Below, piece after piece: positions 54,733-64,000 of a stretch of DNA of 64,000 nt; position 1 is the first letter of the stretch, and each line of letters starts with the position of its first letter. The translations under genes and the position numbers were made by a program. The notes beneath the pieces are model-generated. The model was given only the letters and a program-made list of their open reading frames with translations, searched no databases and was not told the DNA's origin. Origin of the DNA: Psychromonas algicola (lineage in GTDB: Bacteria > Pseudomonadota > Gammaproteobacteria > Enterobacterales > Psychromonadaceae); assembly GCF_004378355.1 (NCBI RefSeq), contig NZ_SNUB01000007.1:83505-147504 (forward strand). The letters run 5' to 3'.

Positions 54733-55215
54733 ATGCCTTCATTTGATATTGTTTCTGAGATTGATTTAGAAGAAGTTAAAAATGCGATAGGAAATACACA
54801 GCGAGAAATTGGTAATCGTTATGACTTACGTGGCGTAAAAGCATCTGTAACACTAAATAAAGAAGTGGTGAAGCTAGAAGCTGAAGCGGAAATGCAAATC
54901 TCATCTTTACGTGACATGTTACGTGGGAATTTAGTTAAACGTGGTGTGGATACGCGTGCAATGGATCCTGAAAAATGCGATCAATCTGGTAAATTTTGGT
55001 CTCAAAATATTAACTTTAAAGTCGGTGTTGACCAACCAACGGCTAAAAAATTAGTGAAGTTAATTAAAGATAGCAAAATCAAAGTACAAGTAGCGATTCA
55101 AGGTGAACAATTGCGTGTTACAGGTAAAAAGCGTGATGATTTGCAACAAGCAATGCGCTTAGTGAAAGAATGCGATTTAGGGATGGGATTTCAGTTTAAC
55201 AACTTTAAAGATTAA
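54733..55215 (+). CDS. yajQ: YajQ family nucleotide-binding protein
   Basis: 160 residues, full length. MPSFDIVSEIDLEEVKNAIG, NRYDLRGVKAS and LRVTGKKRDDLQ are diagnostic. Two ferredoxin-like domains; family members bind nucleic acid, GTP or cyclic di-GMP. Preceded by AAGGAATAAAA. Confidence 0.96.
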   Translation: MPSFDIVSEIDLEEVKNAIGNTQREIGNRYDLRGVKASVTLNKEVVKLEAEAEMQISSLRDMLRGNLVKRGVDTRAMDPEKCDQSGKFWSQNINFKVGVDQPTAKKLVKLIKDSKIKVQVAIQGEQLRVTGKKRDDLQQAMRLVKECDLGMGFQFNNFKD

Positions 55216-55318
55216 ATCTTAGTAAGTCGTTAAACCTCTTATGAGTCATGTAATAATTTGTTCTTTTGTCTTACATTTTATTGCATGGCTAATAGCTAAA
55301 TATTGAGCAAGTTAAAGC

Positions 55319-55714
55319 TTATTTATTACTTATTTCATTGATATGCTGCTCTATTAATTCTGCAAACTCTCGCTTCATACTTTCATTATCACCTAAATTA
55401 AGCTCTATCAGACGTTTTAAATGTGAAATAGTGTCAATGCTAAGCTTAGTGAATTGCACGCCTAATAGCTTCTCTTGTTGGTGACAAACAAAACCATTTA
55501 ATAGTAACTCTATATCAGAGCCTTCAAGCCCGAGATGTAATTGAACTGGTTCTTCTTCTAAATCGATAATTAACGGATTAATAGAGATTAAGGCACCTTT
55601 GAGAGAAATATCAATCAATGAGGCTTCAAAGTCATGGTGCTCAGTTTTTTTATCAAACACAAGCGAACAGATACCTTGAAAATTAACGCGTGAAAATTTA
55701 CGACGTTCAGACAT
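55319..55714 (-). CDS. PilZ-domain protein
   Basis: 131 residues from ATG 55714, with AAGGAG five bases upstream. The cyclic-di-GMP motif is present as RRKFSRVNF (RxxxR form) with the later DISLKGALI (D/NxSxxG). A stand-alone PilZ domain plus helical tail: a cyclic-di-GMP receptor whose partner is unknown. Follows the VanY-type peptidase gene by nine bases. Confidence 0.88.
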   Translation of the reverse strand: MSERRKFSRVNFQGICSLVFDKKTEHHDFEASLIDISLKGALISINPLIIDLEEEPVQLHLGLEGSDIELLLNGFVCHQQEKLLGVQFTKLSIDTISHLKRLIELNLGDNESMKREFAELIEQHINEISNK

Positions 55715-55723
55715 AACCACTCC

Positions 55724-56416
55724 TTAGCTAAATGATGACCTTGGGCTTACGTTACAAATGTATTGTTTATATATGGTAGGCAATTCTTGTTGAATTAGCG
55801 ATTTTCCAAGCACTGAATGTGACATTAAGGTGTCTGAAATCAGATCTAACTCTAGTTGTGAAAGAAATTTTTCAGCTAAAGGGAAATAACTAATATGCCA
55901 AGGCTCCTGTGCAACGCCACCTTGATCTTTTTGGTAAGGTAAATAAAAGCCAAATTTTTCAATATTTTCAATTAGCCATTGTGTTAAATCGAAGAAATAT
56001 CCTCCTTCAGTATATTCACTTTTTTGCAATTGCAGCGATTGCCCTTGAGGTAATAAAGTGGGGTCATAGACATCCATATCTGTTCCCCAATGGTGACGAC
56101 TTGCAGAGGGTAAAGCTGACCAATGTAATATTTGATATAACTTTTCAATCTCTGTCGTTTTACCTAAATCAATGGGCTCTTCATTATGATCTAAGATAGT
56201 GACTTCACCTGAGTATTTTCTATTCCAAATTAACCGCTGACGTTCGAAGCTACGAAATGCACTCGCAATATGCAAAGTGAAACCTTGTTGCTGAGCGGCT
56301 TGTTGTAAAGCCGTAAAGTCAGCAACAATATCGCTATGCAGTAACCGATTAGGTGCAAACTCTGTAAGGTGAGTTTGCACTTGTCCCGTTAATTGCTCCG
56401 GCGTCATCGTTTTCAT
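55724..56416 (-). CDS. M15-family D-alanyl-D-alanine carboxypeptidase (VanY-like)
   Basis: 230 residues. ASAFRSFERQRLIWNRKY, SRHHWGTDMDVYDP (Zn ligands His and Asp) and EPWHISYFP (catalytic Glu and His) identify a VanY/LAS peptidase. No signal peptide is obvious, so location is uncertain. Starts one base after the dapE stop and is probably in one unit yffB-dapE-vanY-pilZ. Confidence 0.9.
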   Translation of the reverse strand: MKTMTPEQLTGQVQTHLTEFAPNRLLHSDIVADFTALQQAAQQQGFTLHIASAFRSFERQRLIWNRKYSGEVTILDHNEEPIDLGKTTEIEKLYQILHWSALPSASRHHWGTDMDVYDPTLLPQGQSLQLQKSEYTEGGYFFDLTQWLIENIEKFGFYLPYQKDQGGVAQEPWHISYFPLAEKFLSQLELDLISDTLMSHSVLGKSLIQQELPTIYKQYICNVSPRSSFS

Positions 56417-56417
56417 A

Positions 56418-57551
56418 TTATGCTAATAGATTTTTCAAAGTAAGTTTAAAAATATCTACTAATTCATCCAATTGAGCGATATTAGTTGATTCGTTTACTT
56501 TATGGATAGTCGCATTAATTGGCCCCAATTCGACAACCTGTGCCCCTGTTGGAGCAATAAAACGTGCATCAGAGGTGCCTCCACTTGTTGATAGCTCAGT
56601 GGTGATACCATTTGTTGCTAATATTGCCTGTGCAACAGCATCAGTTAATGAGCCAGGTTCAGTAATAAATGGCTGTCCGTTATAAGTCCAATTTATTTGG
56701 TATTCAAATCCTGCTTTATTAAGAATGGCTTCTACCTTATCTGTGATCATATCTGCCGTTAACTCCGTTGAATAACGGAAATTACATTGCACAACGGCAT
56801 CACCTGGAACGACATTACTTGCGCCAGTCCCTGAATTGAAATTAGTGATTTGAAAACTAGTCGCAGGAAAGTATTGATTACCTTTATCCCATTCAGTTTG
56901 CACTAATTCAGCTAATGCTGGTGCTGCAAGGTGGATTGGATTGTTGACTAAATGCGGGTAGGCAACGTGACCCTGTGTGCCTTTAAAAGTTATATCGGCA
57001 GTTAATGAACCACGGCGTCCGTTTTTGATGATATCGCCAACATGATTAGTACTTGAGGGTTCGCCCACAATGCAATAATCAATTTTTTCATTTCTTGCTT
57101 CTAATACATCAATAACACGAGTGGTTCCGTTAATGAATGGACCTTCTTCATCACTAGTGATTAATAACGCAATTGAGCCTTTATGATCTTGATGTTCTTC
57201 AATGAAGGCTTCTAATCCTAACATAAAGCAGGCGATCCCACTTTTCATGTCCGCTGCGCCACGACCATATAACATACCGTCTATAATGGTTGGTTCAAAG
57301 GGAGGAGTCGCCCAGTTTGCTTCAGGCCCAGTTGGTACAACATCTGTATGTCCTGCAAAACAGAACAAAGGTGCTTCTGTGCCTCGGCGAGCCCATAAAT
57401 TAAGAGTGTCTTCAAATTCCATGGTTTCACAGACAAAACCTAACTTTTCTAAACGTGAGATTAATAGATCCTGACAACCTGCATCTTCAGGCGTTACTGA
57501 GCGACGACTAATTAAATCTTGCAATAATGTTACTACAGGGGAGTGTGGCAT
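56418..57551 (-). CDS. dapE: Succinyl-diaminopimelate desuccinylase
   Basis: 377 residues. Metal-site motifs [26 protein letters not shown] and [13 protein letters not shown], and C-terminal [13 protein letters not shown], are those of DapE. It converts N-succinyl-LL-diaminopimelate to LL-diaminopimelate for lysine and peptidoglycan. Nine bases after the yffB-like gene. Confidence 0.96.
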   Translation of the reverse strand: MPHSPVVTLLQDLISRRSVTPEDAGCQDLLISRLEKLGFVCETMEFEDTLNLWARRGTEAPLFCFAGHTDVVPTGPEANWATPPFEPTIIDGMLYGRGAADMKSGIACFMLGLEAFIEEHQDHKGSIALLITSDEEGPFINGTTRVIDVLEARNEKIDYCIVGEPSSTNHVGDIIKNGRRGSLTADITFKGTQGHVAYPHLVNNPIHLAAPALAELVQTEWDKGNQYFPATSFQITNFNSGTGASNVVPGDAVVQCNFRYSTELTADMITDKVEAILNKAGFEYQINWTYNGQPFITEPGSLTDAVAQAILATNGITTELSTSGGTSDARFIAPTGAQVVELGPINATIHKVNESTNIAQLDELVDIFKLTLKNLLA

Positions 57552-57560
57552 CTTATTTCC

Positions 57561-57911
57561 TTATACAGCAAAAAACGTTTGGTAGCTTTTTTGATTAAAG
57601 CCAACGATAGCATGACCTTGATGAACAACAACAGGGCGCTTAATTAATGTAGGAAAGGCGATAAATAGCTCATTTACACTACTTTCATTGAGTGTTTCTT
57701 TTTGTTCTTCTGTTAGTGCTCGATAACTTGTACTGCGTTTATTAAGAAGCTCATCCCAGCTTGATGTTAAATATAATTTTGTTAATAAATCACTATCTAA
57801 ACCATCTTTACGATAATCGTGAAAAGAAAAAGGGATGTTATTTTCATTAAGCCATTTTTGTGCTTTTTTTATCGTATCGCAATTAGGGATACCGTACATT
57901 ATTGTTGTCAT
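57561..57911 (-). CDS. yffB: ArsC/Spx-family thioredoxin-fold protein (YffB-like)
   Basis: 116 residues with MYGIPNCDTIKKAQKWLNEN (single CxxT-type cysteine near the start), FSFHDYRKDGL and LIKRPVVVHQGHAIVGF. YffB family, always near dapE; a glutathione-dependent thiol role is suspected. First gene of the dapE unit. Confidence 0.93.
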   Translation of the reverse strand: MTTIMYGIPNCDTIKKAQKWLNENNIPFSFHDYRKDGLDSDLLTKLYLTSSWDELLNKRSTSYRALTEEQKETLNESSVNELFIAFPTLIKRPVVVHQGHAIVGFNQKSYQTFFAV

Positions 57912-58026
57912 GAGAATTGCTTATCAATTGAAGTAAAAAGATGCAGAGATTGTAACAAGGTAACAACAATAATACCAAAGCCGCTACTTAATTAAGCTAA
58001 AAATATGAAAGAGGGGGATTAAAACA

Positions 58027-58052
58027 AAAAAAGTCGCAGAAGCGACTTTTTT
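58027..58052. terminator. Terminator after crr (bidirectional)
   Basis: AAAAAAGTCGC / GCGACTTTTTT 11-bp stem with a four-base loop; A and T runs on both arms allow function on the minus strand for crr and possibly on the plus strand. Confidence 0.85.
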
Positions 58053-58071
58053 AAAAGCGTTTAAAATTAAA

Positions 58072-58581
58072 CTATTTAACGATTTTAAGCACAATATCAG
58101 TAGCAACTTCAACTTTGCCTGACATTTTTTGTAGCTCTTTAATTTCGTCCATATTTGAAATAACAACAGGTGTTAAAATTGATTTTGCTTTTTCAGTTAA
58201 AAACGCTAAATCAAATTCAATGATCGTATCGCCTGCTTTAACTTTTTGGCCTTCTTGAGCAATACGTGTAAAACCTTCACCTTTTAATTCAACAGTATCA
58301 ATACCGAAATGAACAAACAGTTCAATTCCTGTGTCTGATTCCAATGAGAAAGCATGGTTTGTTTCGAAAATTTTACCTATTTCACCATCACAAGGAGCAA
58401 CCATTTTGTTGCCAGTTGGGCGAATCGCAATACCGTCACCAACTATTTTTTCTGCAAAAACCACATCCGGCACATCTTCAATAGGCACTATTTCACCAGA
58501 AATTGGTGCAACCATATCAATTGTATCTGCTGTTTGTGGGCTGCCAGTGACAGCTTTTTTTAATGAATCGAAAAAACCCAT
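58072..58581 (-). CDS. crr: PTS glucose-specific enzyme IIA
   Basis: 169 residues from ATG 58581, exactly the E. coli length; an upstream TTG at 58596 contains the ribosome binding site [25 protein letters not shown] holds the phosphorylated histidine and [13 protein letters not shown] its partner histidine. It carries phosphate from HPr to sugar EIIBC and regulates adenylate cyclase and sugar permeases. A terminator-like hairpin separates it from ptsI. Confidence 0.97.
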   Translation of the reverse strand: MGFFDSLKKAVTGSPQTADTIDMVAPISGEIVPIEDVPDVVFAEKIVGDGIAIRPTGNKMVAPCDGEIGKIFETNHAFSLESDTGIELFVHFGIDTVELKGEGFTRIAQEGQKVKAGDTIIEFDLAFLTEKAKSILTPVVISNMDEIKELQKMSGKVEVATDIVLKIVK

Positions 58582-58611
58582 GTTGTTTAACTCCAAATTT
58601 TAAAAAAGTAA

Positions 58612-58643
58612 AATAAAAAGTCAGCGCACACTGACTTTTTATT
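58612..58643 (-). terminator. Terminator-like hairpin between ptsI and crr
   Basis: AATAAAAAGTCAG / CTGACTTTTTATT perfect 13-bp stem with a six-base loop. On the minus strand it ends in a U-rich arm, so it could attenuate read-through from ptsI into crr. Confidence 0.65.
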
Positions 58644-58645
58644 AA

Positions 58646-60367
58646 TTAGTTAATACCTTTGGCATGGTTAAAGTCATTAACTAAAGTTTCGATTTCCGCA
58701 GCTGTTGCCATTGAAAGCGCTTTATCAGCTAGCTCTTTAACTTCAGAGAAGTTAGTGCTACGAATAATCTTCTTAACTGTTGGAATAGAAATAGCACTCA
58801 TAGAGAACTCATCTAAGCCCATACCTAGCAACAATAATGTTGCTCGTTCGTCTCCCGCTAATTCACCACACATACCTGTCCATTTACCAGCCGCATGAGA
58901 AGCATCAATAACTGTTTTTATTAATGTTAATACTGAAGGTGCAAGAGGGTTGTATAGGTCAGAAATTAATTCATTACCGCGGTCAACGGCTAGAGTGTAC
59001 TGTGTTAAATCATTTGTGCCAATACTAAAGAAGTCTACTTCTTTAATTAAATGATGAGCAATGGCTGCCGCAGCAGGTGTTTCGATCATTACACCAATCT
59101 CAATATTCTCATCATAAGCAACACCTTCAGCTGCTAATTCAGCTTTTAGTGTTTCTAAAATTAATTTTAGCTTACGTGTTTCTTCAACAGAAATAATCAT
59201 TGGGAACATAATACGAATTTTACCAAACGCTGAAGCGCGAAGTAATGCACGTAATTGTGGATTCATGATTTCAGGGCGGTCAAAACAAATTCGAATTGCA
59301 CGCCATCCTAGGAATGGATTTAATTCTGTTGGTAAATTTAAGTAAGGCAGGTCTTTATCACCACCAATATCCATTGTTCGGATAATACATGCTTTGCCTT
59401 CCATCGCTTCTACTACGTCTTTATAAGCGAGGAATTGTTCTTCTTCTGTTGGCAGTTGATCTCTATCCATAAATAGAAATTCAGTACGATATAAACCAAC
59501 ACATTCTGCACCATTACGTTTAGCGCCATCGGTATCTTTAACAGAACCTACGTTTGCACCAATTTCAACTTGATGCCCATCTAAAGTTTCTGCAGGAAGA
59601 TCTTTGATTTTAGCTAATTCAGCTTTCTCGTTTAAGAATTCATCACGAATAGCTTTAGCTTTAGTTAGCTGAGCTTTAGTTGGGTTAATGATAATTTCAT
59701 TATTCAATGCATCTAGAATAATCAAATCACCATTTTTTACTTTTTGAGTAATATCATTAGTACCAACAATCGCTGGGATCTCAAGTGAGCGTGCCATGAT
59801 TGAAGTATGAGAAGTACGACCACCAATATCAGTGATAAAGCCTAATACTTTATCTAAATTGATTTGAGCTGTCTCTGAAGGGGTTAAATCGTTAGCGATT
59901 AAAACAACTTCTTCTGATATGTTACTTAGGTCAACAAGTTTGATACCTAATACATTTTTTAATAAACGATTACCGATATCACGAAAGTCTGCTGCACGCT
60001 CTCGTAGGTATGGATCATCTAGTTCTTGCAGCATCGTTGCGTTTTCTTCAACCACATGATTGATAGCAAAATCTGCAGAACATTTGTTCTTCTTCATATA
60101 GGCTACGATATCTTCTTCAAGCTCTTCATCTTCAAGGAGCATAATATGCCCTTCAAAAATGGCTTCCTTTTCTTCACCGAAAGTTTCAAGCGCTTTTTGC
60201 TTAACTATTTCTAGTTGAGCTGAAGTTTTTGCACGACCATCTAAAAAACGAGTAATTTCTTGCTCTGTATTTTGAACTTTGTGTGTATTAATAGAAATTT
60301 CGTCTTCTTGTAATAGCAACGCTTTTGCAAACGTAATGCCAGGTGATGCGAGAATTCCAGATATCAT
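58646..60367 (-). CDS. ptsI: PTS enzyme I
   Basis: 573 residues. Phospho-histidine motif [13 protein letters not shown] at about residues 184-196; [39 protein letters not shown] and the PEP-binding [12 protein letters not shown] with the catalytic cysteine follow. It takes phosphate from phosphoenolpyruvate and gives it to HPr. Lies 43 bp after ptsH. Confidence 0.98.
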   Translation of the reverse strand: MISGILASPGITFAKALLLQEDEISINTHKVQNTEQEITRFLDGRAKTSAQLEIVKQKALETFGEEKEAIFEGHIMLLEDEELEEDIVAYMKKNKCSADFAINHVVEENATMLQELDDPYLRERAADFRDIGNRLLKNVLGIKLVDLSNISEEVVLIANDLTPSETAQINLDKVLGFITDIGGRTSHTSIMARSLEIPAIVGTNDITQKVKNGDLIILDALNNEIIINPTKAQLTKAKAIRDEFLNEKAELAKIKDLPAETLDGHQVEIGANVGSVKDTDGAKRNGAECVGLYRTEFLFMDRDQLPTEEEQFLAYKDVVEAMEGKACIIRTMDIGGDKDLPYLNLPTELNPFLGWRAIRICFDRPEIMNPQLRALLRASAFGKIRIMFPMIISVEETRKLKLILETLKAELAAEGVAYDENIEIGVMIETPAAAAIAHHLIKEVDFFSIGTNDLTQYTLAVDRGNELISDLYNPLAPSVLTLIKTVIDASHAAGKWTGMCGELAGDERATLLLLGMGLDEFSMSAISIPTVKKIIRSTNFSEVKELADKALSMATAAEIETLVNDFNHAKGIN

Positions 60368-60410
60368 AACCTATCCTTAAATTACTGAATGTATACTACA
60401 GAGGCATTAA

Positions 60411-60668
60411 TTAAACTAATGTCGCCATTAATTCTACTAGTGCATCAACAGCTTTTTGCTCATCCGTGCCTTCAGCTTTAATATTCACTGATGTACCTTG
60501 TGTTAGACCTAACGTTTGTAATTTGAACAAACTTTTCGCGCTTGCAGATTTAGTACCTACTTCAACTGTAATGTCAGATGCAAATGATTTTGCTTCTTTT
60601 ACAAATTGAGCTGCAGGACGAGTATGTAAGCCGTTTGGCGCTGTAATTACTACTGTTTTCTGATACAT
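60411..60668 (-). CDS. ptsH: Phosphocarrier protein HPr
   Basis: 85 residues. [18 protein letters not shown] contains the phosphorylated His15 and [13 protein letters not shown] the conserved Ser46. Gene order cysK-ptsH-ptsI-crr is the gammaproteobacterial standard. Confidence 0.98.
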   Translation of the reverse strand: MYQKTVVITAPNGLHTRPAAQFVKEAKSFASDITVEVGTKSASAKSLFKLQTLGLTQGTSVNIKAEGTDEQKAVDALVELMATLV

Positions 60669-60990
60669 GTGAACACCTTAAATTAATTAGAATTTATAAT
60701 AATAGCATCTTAAGTTAATAAAAAGTAAGTTGCTATATATGATGAATGATATTCCATAAGTAAAGTAACTAAAAGTCAAAATTAAAGGTTAGATCTAGGT
60801 CAATATAATATTCATCAAATATTGCTTTAGTAAACCTTCCTCTCATTTATTCATTTTAATCAAAAGCGTCAACAACATTGCTAAGTTGTATTCGCGTGAT
60901 CATTCACCAATTAATGCAAAGAAAAGTAAAAAGTAAGCATTTTTGCCTGTTTTTATCTATTTCTTCTTTGTTTTTAATGGAATTTTGCTT
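60669..60990 (-). promoter_or_regulatory. ptsH promoter region
   Basis: About 320 bp without a gene, AT-rich. The ribosome binding site is AAGGTG before ptsH. TTGACCTAGATCTAACC (minus strand, about 60788-60804) is only weakly CRP-like. No decisive operator seen. Confidence 0.4.
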
Positions 60991-61017
60991 AAAAAAAAGA
61001 CGCTCTACAGCGTCTTT
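60991..61017 (-). terminator. Terminator of cysK
   Basis: AAAGACGCT / AGCGTCTTT 9-bp stem with a four-base loop followed on the minus strand by a run of U (eight A at 60991-60998). Confidence 0.88.
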
Positions 61018-61048
61018 GTTTATCAGATATTTGTTAACTAATTAACAA

Positions 61049-62014
61049 TTAAGCGAAGTTTTCGCCTTCAAAAGCACCTGCAAAAAGTGCTGTTGAAAGG
61101 TAACGCTCACCTGAACTTGGTAAAATAACAACAATATTTTTATCTTTGTTCTCTGGTTCTGCTGCGATACGTGCTGCTGCAACAACAGCTGCACCAGAAG
61201 AGATACCAGCTAAGATGCCTTCTTCTTCCATTAAGCGACGAGCCATCGCGATAGCGTCATCATTACTTACTTGCTCAGCTCTATCAACTAAAGTGATATC
61301 TAAGTTTTTAGGAATGAAACCAGCACCGATACCTTGGATTTTATGTGGACCTGGTTTAACTTCTTCGCCTGCTAATGTTTGCGAAATAACTGGAGAATCT
61401 GTTGGTTCAACAGCAACACTTAGAATTGCTTTACCTTTAGTTTCTTTAATGTAACGGCTGATACCTGAAATTGTACCACCAGTACCAACACCAGCAACTA
61501 ACACATCAACTTCACCGTCAGTATCATTCCAGATTTCTGGACCTGTAGTTTGTTCGTGAACTTGTGGATTTGCTGGGTTATCAAACTGACGTACAACGAA
61601 GTATTTACCTGGTGCAGATGCTGCAATTTCTTCAGCTTTGTTGATTGCACCTTTCATACCTAAAGCACCATCAGTTAATACTAAGTTAGCACCTAATGCT
61701 TTTAATAATTTACGACGCTCAACACTCATAGTGTTTGGCATTGTTAATGTGATTTTGTAACCACGTGCAGCAGCTACTTCAGCAAGAGCGATACCTGTGT
61801 TACCACTTGTTGCTTCAACTAATTCAACGCCTTTAGTTAAAGTACCGTTTTTCTCTGCTTCCCAGATCATATTTGAACCGATACGACACTTAACACTGAA
61901 GCTTGGGTTACGGCTTTCAATTTTTGCAAATACATTACCTGTAGTTACATTGTTTAAACGTACTAATGGTGTGTTACCCATTGTTAGAGAATTATCGCTA
62001 AAAATCTTGCTCAT
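61049..62014 (-). CDS. cysK: O-acetylserine sulfhydrylase A (cysteine synthase)
   Basis: 321 residues. The PLP lysine is in [13 protein letters not shown], the substrate loop is [12 protein letters not shown], the phosphate-binding loop GTGGTISG and [10 protein letters not shown] lies near the end. It makes cysteine from O-acetylserine and sulfide. Upstream of ptsHI-crr in the same direction, but with its own terminator. Confidence 0.97.
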   Translation of the reverse strand: MSKIFSDNSLTMGNTPLVRLNNVTTGNVFAKIESRNPSFSVKCRIGSNMIWEAEKNGTLTKGVELVEATSGNTGIALAEVAAARGYKITLTMPNTMSVERRKLLKALGANLVLTDGALGMKGAINKAEEIAASAPGKYFVVRQFDNPANPQVHEQTTGPEIWNDTDGEVDVLVAGVGTGGTISGISRYIKETKGKAILSVAVEPTDSPVISQTLAGEEVKPGPHKIQGIGAGFIPKNLDITLVDRAEQVSNDDAIAMARRLMEEEGILAGISSGAAVVAAARIAAEPENKDKNIVVILPSSGERYLSTALFAGAFEGENFA

Positions 62015-62208
62015 TATGATGTTCCTATGTGTTGGGGTTATTAATAATTGGGTACTAGCATATCTAATGTTTATAAATGCGAAAGTAAAATTTTGTTATA
62101 CCATATAGGTTTTTGAGATATGTGAGTGATAGTAGGTCGTCATGATGTGCAAACAAGACCCTATTTATCTTGTTTACACTGACCACTCAATTTAAATAAT
62201 TAATTCAC

Positions 62209-63639
62209 TTAATTACTACTACTTAAAAATTCTAAATAGTGCCCAAGCTTTTGTAATACTTCTATTTTTTCTGGGCTGTGTTGATGCTCAATTGCTAACA
62301 CATTTAAACGTTCAACATAGGCATTAGCATGTTCAATTAAGTAAGCTTCTCTATGTCTAGCCCACTTTTCTTGCTCTTCACTGGATAGTGATAATGGGTA
62401 ATTCCTTGCTTTATAACGACGCCATAATGCATCTAAATTAGGATCATCAAAGTTAGGCTGAAAAGTAGCAACTTGCTGGGGCGCTAGTGTCGTAATTGTT
62501 TTTGATTCAGCTTTGTCATTGGCAGAGGCAAAGCCACCTGAATACAACTTTTGCTCTGGTTGTTGTTCTTTTGAACTTTTGGCCTCGGTATTAAAAACTG
62601 CAATCAACTTATCGACTAAATCATGATTTGCCGAGAAAAAATTCATCGATTCACGACACTGTTTGGCATCAACACCTAATTCCTTGGCCCTTTCTGGGGT
62701 TAACGTTTTTGCACTTGCAACAATAGGGCACTTGTTTATATGAATCAGTTTAATAGGCGGTCTATTAATCCCTTCTGGCAAATTATCTGTCGCGGTATAT
62801 AAATAAGTTTGAAGCTCTTCTACTGATAATGAAGCAAGCTGAGTTAAATCTTTATTAAGATCAACAACAATCACCGCATTAGTATTCGTTGGATGCTGTG
62901 CAATGGGGAGAATATATGAACAACAACCTTGTAACGCAGAGAACATACCTGAAATATGAACCAAAGGCGTAAATGTACCTAACTTAAGTTCATTCAATAC
63001 TTTATTCTTTTGGCGCAATCCATAACAAAAATCAAATAACTTTGGATGTACTGTTTTGATTAGTTTTGCCATCGCAATGGTTGCATAAACATCTGACATC
63101 GCATCATGAGCTTGCTCATGTGCAATTCCATTGGCTTTGGTTAGTAGCTCTAACCTAAAGCTTGGTGCATCATTTTCATCATAAACCCACTCAATTCCTT
63201 CAGGTCTTAATGCATAGCATGCGCGTACCATATCAATGATATCCCAACGCGAACAACCATTTTGCCATTCTCGTTGGTAAGGATCGTGGAAATTACGATA
63301 TAAAGTAAAACGTGTTACTTCATCATCAAAACGGATATTGTTATAACCGACAACACAGGTGTTTTTCTGTTGAAATTGCTGCAAAATATTGAAGATAAAT
63401 TGGTTTTCAAATTCACCATGCTGCAACGCATGTTGAGGAGTGATCCCCGTTACTAAACACGCTTCAGGTGCCGGTAAATAATCATTTGGCGGACGGCAAT
63501 ACCATTCATAGGGTTCAGAAATAACATTCAAATCAAGGTCAGTACGAATACCCGCAAATTGAGAAGGGCGGTCGGTTGCCGGATTTAATCCGAAGGTTTC
63601 ATAATCGTGAAAGAAAAAGCTTGGGCCATCTTGATTCAT
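62209..63639 (-). CDS. sbcB: Exodeoxyribonuclease I
   Basis: 476 residues. DEDD exonuclease motifs: FFHDYETFGLNPATDRPSQF at the start, YNNIRFDDEV and HDAMSDVYATIAMAKLI, then the ExoI C-terminal domain with LDALWRRYKARNYP. It degrades single-stranded DNA 3' to 5' and joins mismatch repair and recombination. Full length. Confidence 0.96.
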   Translation of the reverse strand: MNQDGPSFFFHDYETFGLNPATDRPSQFAGIRTDLDLNVISEPYEWYCRPPNDYLPAPEACLVTGITPQHALQHGEFENQFIFNILQQFQQKNTCVVGYNNIRFDDEVTRFTLYRNFHDPYQREWQNGCSRWDIIDMVRACYALRPEGIEWVYDENDAPSFRLELLTKANGIAHEQAHDAMSDVYATIAMAKLIKTVHPKLFDFCYGLRQKNKVLNELKLGTFTPLVHISGMFSALQGCCSYILPIAQHPTNTNAVIVVDLNKDLTQLASLSVEELQTYLYTATDNLPEGINRPPIKLIHINKCPIVASAKTLTPERAKELGVDAKQCRESMNFFSANHDLVDKLIAVFNTEAKSSKEQQPEQKLYSGGFASANDKAESKTITTLAPQQVATFQPNFDDPNLDALWRRYKARNYPLSLSSEEQEKWARHREAYLIEHANAYVERLNVLAIEHQHSPEKIEVLQKLGHYLEFLSSSN

Positions 63640-63879
63640 GTTCTATTACCTAAAATATCTAATTAGCTATATTGTGGCTAATTTGATCTTAAAAAGCGAA
63701 TGAAATGGAGGTTGGTGTGCATTTTAACAAAATATTTTTACTAAATGTTGTTGTGGTTTTTTGAGTGCTCGTCTGCGCTCGTCCTGTTTTTTGATTTAAA
63801 TGTATGGATGTCCCAAACTTTTTAGTTGTCGTACGAAGAGTCTGAATTTAACAACGAATTTATCTTCTTTACTATTCAG
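63640..63879. other. Intergenic region with a Y1-element end-like motif
   Basis: No gene. ATGGATGTCCCAAAC at about 63805 resembles the right-end motif (ATGGATGTCCGCG) of the Y1 elements at 6302-9877 and may be a solo relic. Confidence 0.4.
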
Positions 63880-64000
63880 TGTCCCGTCCTGAAATAGGTT
63901 GACGGTTTTAATGGAAGGCCAGTAGCTCTTGCTCCTGGTCTTTTTTATGCACTTGATTTGGGGTTTTCATTCCCAAACTCATATGCGGTCGCATTTCATT
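63880..64000 (-). mobile_element. IS3-family insertion sequence, end entering from the right
   Basis: A probable terminal inverted repeat TGTCCCGTCCTGAAATAGG starts at 63880, immediately followed inward by the 3' end of a transposase gene on the minus strand. The remainder lies beyond the window. Confidence 0.75.
63908..64000 (-). CDS. IS3-family transposase (integrase core), C-terminal end only
   Basis: The minus-strand frame reads NEMRPHMSLGMKTPNQVHKK and ends LLAFH before TAA (63908-63910). NE.RPH..LG..TP is the C-terminal signature of the rve integrase domain of IS3-family OrfB. Only 30 codons are visible; completeness beyond the window cannot be judged. Confidence 0.85.
   Translation of the reverse strand, partial: NEMRPHMSLGMKTPNQVHKKDQEQELLAFH

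Noticed and set aside
60781..60810. CRP site upstream of ptsH
   Set aside because: TTGACCTAGATCTAA has too many mismatches to TGTGA-N6-TCACA to support a call.

Overview
The window is a 64-kb piece of an AT-rich marine gammaproteobacterial chromosome. The conserved blocks have classic gammaproteobacterial gene order: yejK / yejL-yejM, hinT-lpoB, yajQ / panE, yffB-dapE, cysK-ptsH-ptsI-crr and sbcB. AT richness, a six-gene Mrp antiporter, an alginate-type ABC importer and integron cassettes together suggest a Psychromonas-, Vibrio- or Shewanella-like marine lineage. That placement is inference, not proof.

Layout. 1-3903: six-gene Mrp Na+/H+ antiporter operon (mrpA entering from the left, then C-G). 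3904-11230: accessory island. It holds two bona fide integron cassettes (4680-5892) with no integrase in view, the second cut inside its attC site by an IS110/IS1111-type remnant. Next come a Y1 (REP-associated-type) transposase element with two decayed copies, two toxin C-terminal remnants, three DUF1629/Imm11-like immunity genes and one small unknown gene, with a 38-bp repeat following three of the four genes. 11307-21990: complete reductive pyrimidine catabolism locus: an NMT1-type ABC importer, dihydropyrimidinase, N-carbamoyl-beta-alanine amidohydrolase, a RutR-like TetR regulator and PreT/PreA. 22007-27028: two divergent phosphoribosyltransferase paralogues, a probable CRP-controlled short transcript with a 32-codon ORF, a GNAT enzyme, a beta-hydroxyacid dehydrogenase and two small exported proteins. 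27086-32349: a hexuronate block (UxuR-like regulator, phosphomannose-isomerase-like enzyme, uxuA, uxuB) carrying UxuR-type palindromes. 32435-35866: phosphatase, HlyU and a chemotaxis receptor. 36392-43394: alginate-oligosaccharide-type ABC importer in the order algS-algM1-algM2-algQ-algQ on the minus strand, with a shared promoter-proximal motif upstream of three of its genes. 43891-63639: mostly core genes. 63880-64000: the end of an IS3-family element.

How it fits together: AlgQ-like proteins capture uronate oligosaccharides and AlgS/M1/M2 import them. The beta-hydroxyacid dehydrogenase (a possible DEH reductase), the isomerase-like protein, UxuB and UxuA could then funnel uronates towards 2-keto-3-deoxygluconate. 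No alginate lyase, KDG kinase or KDPG aldolase is in the window, so the pathway is incomplete here. The pyrimidine locus is self-contained from uptake to beta-alanine and carries operator-like palindromes for its TetR-family protein. The most unusual part is the island at 4.7-11.2 kb.
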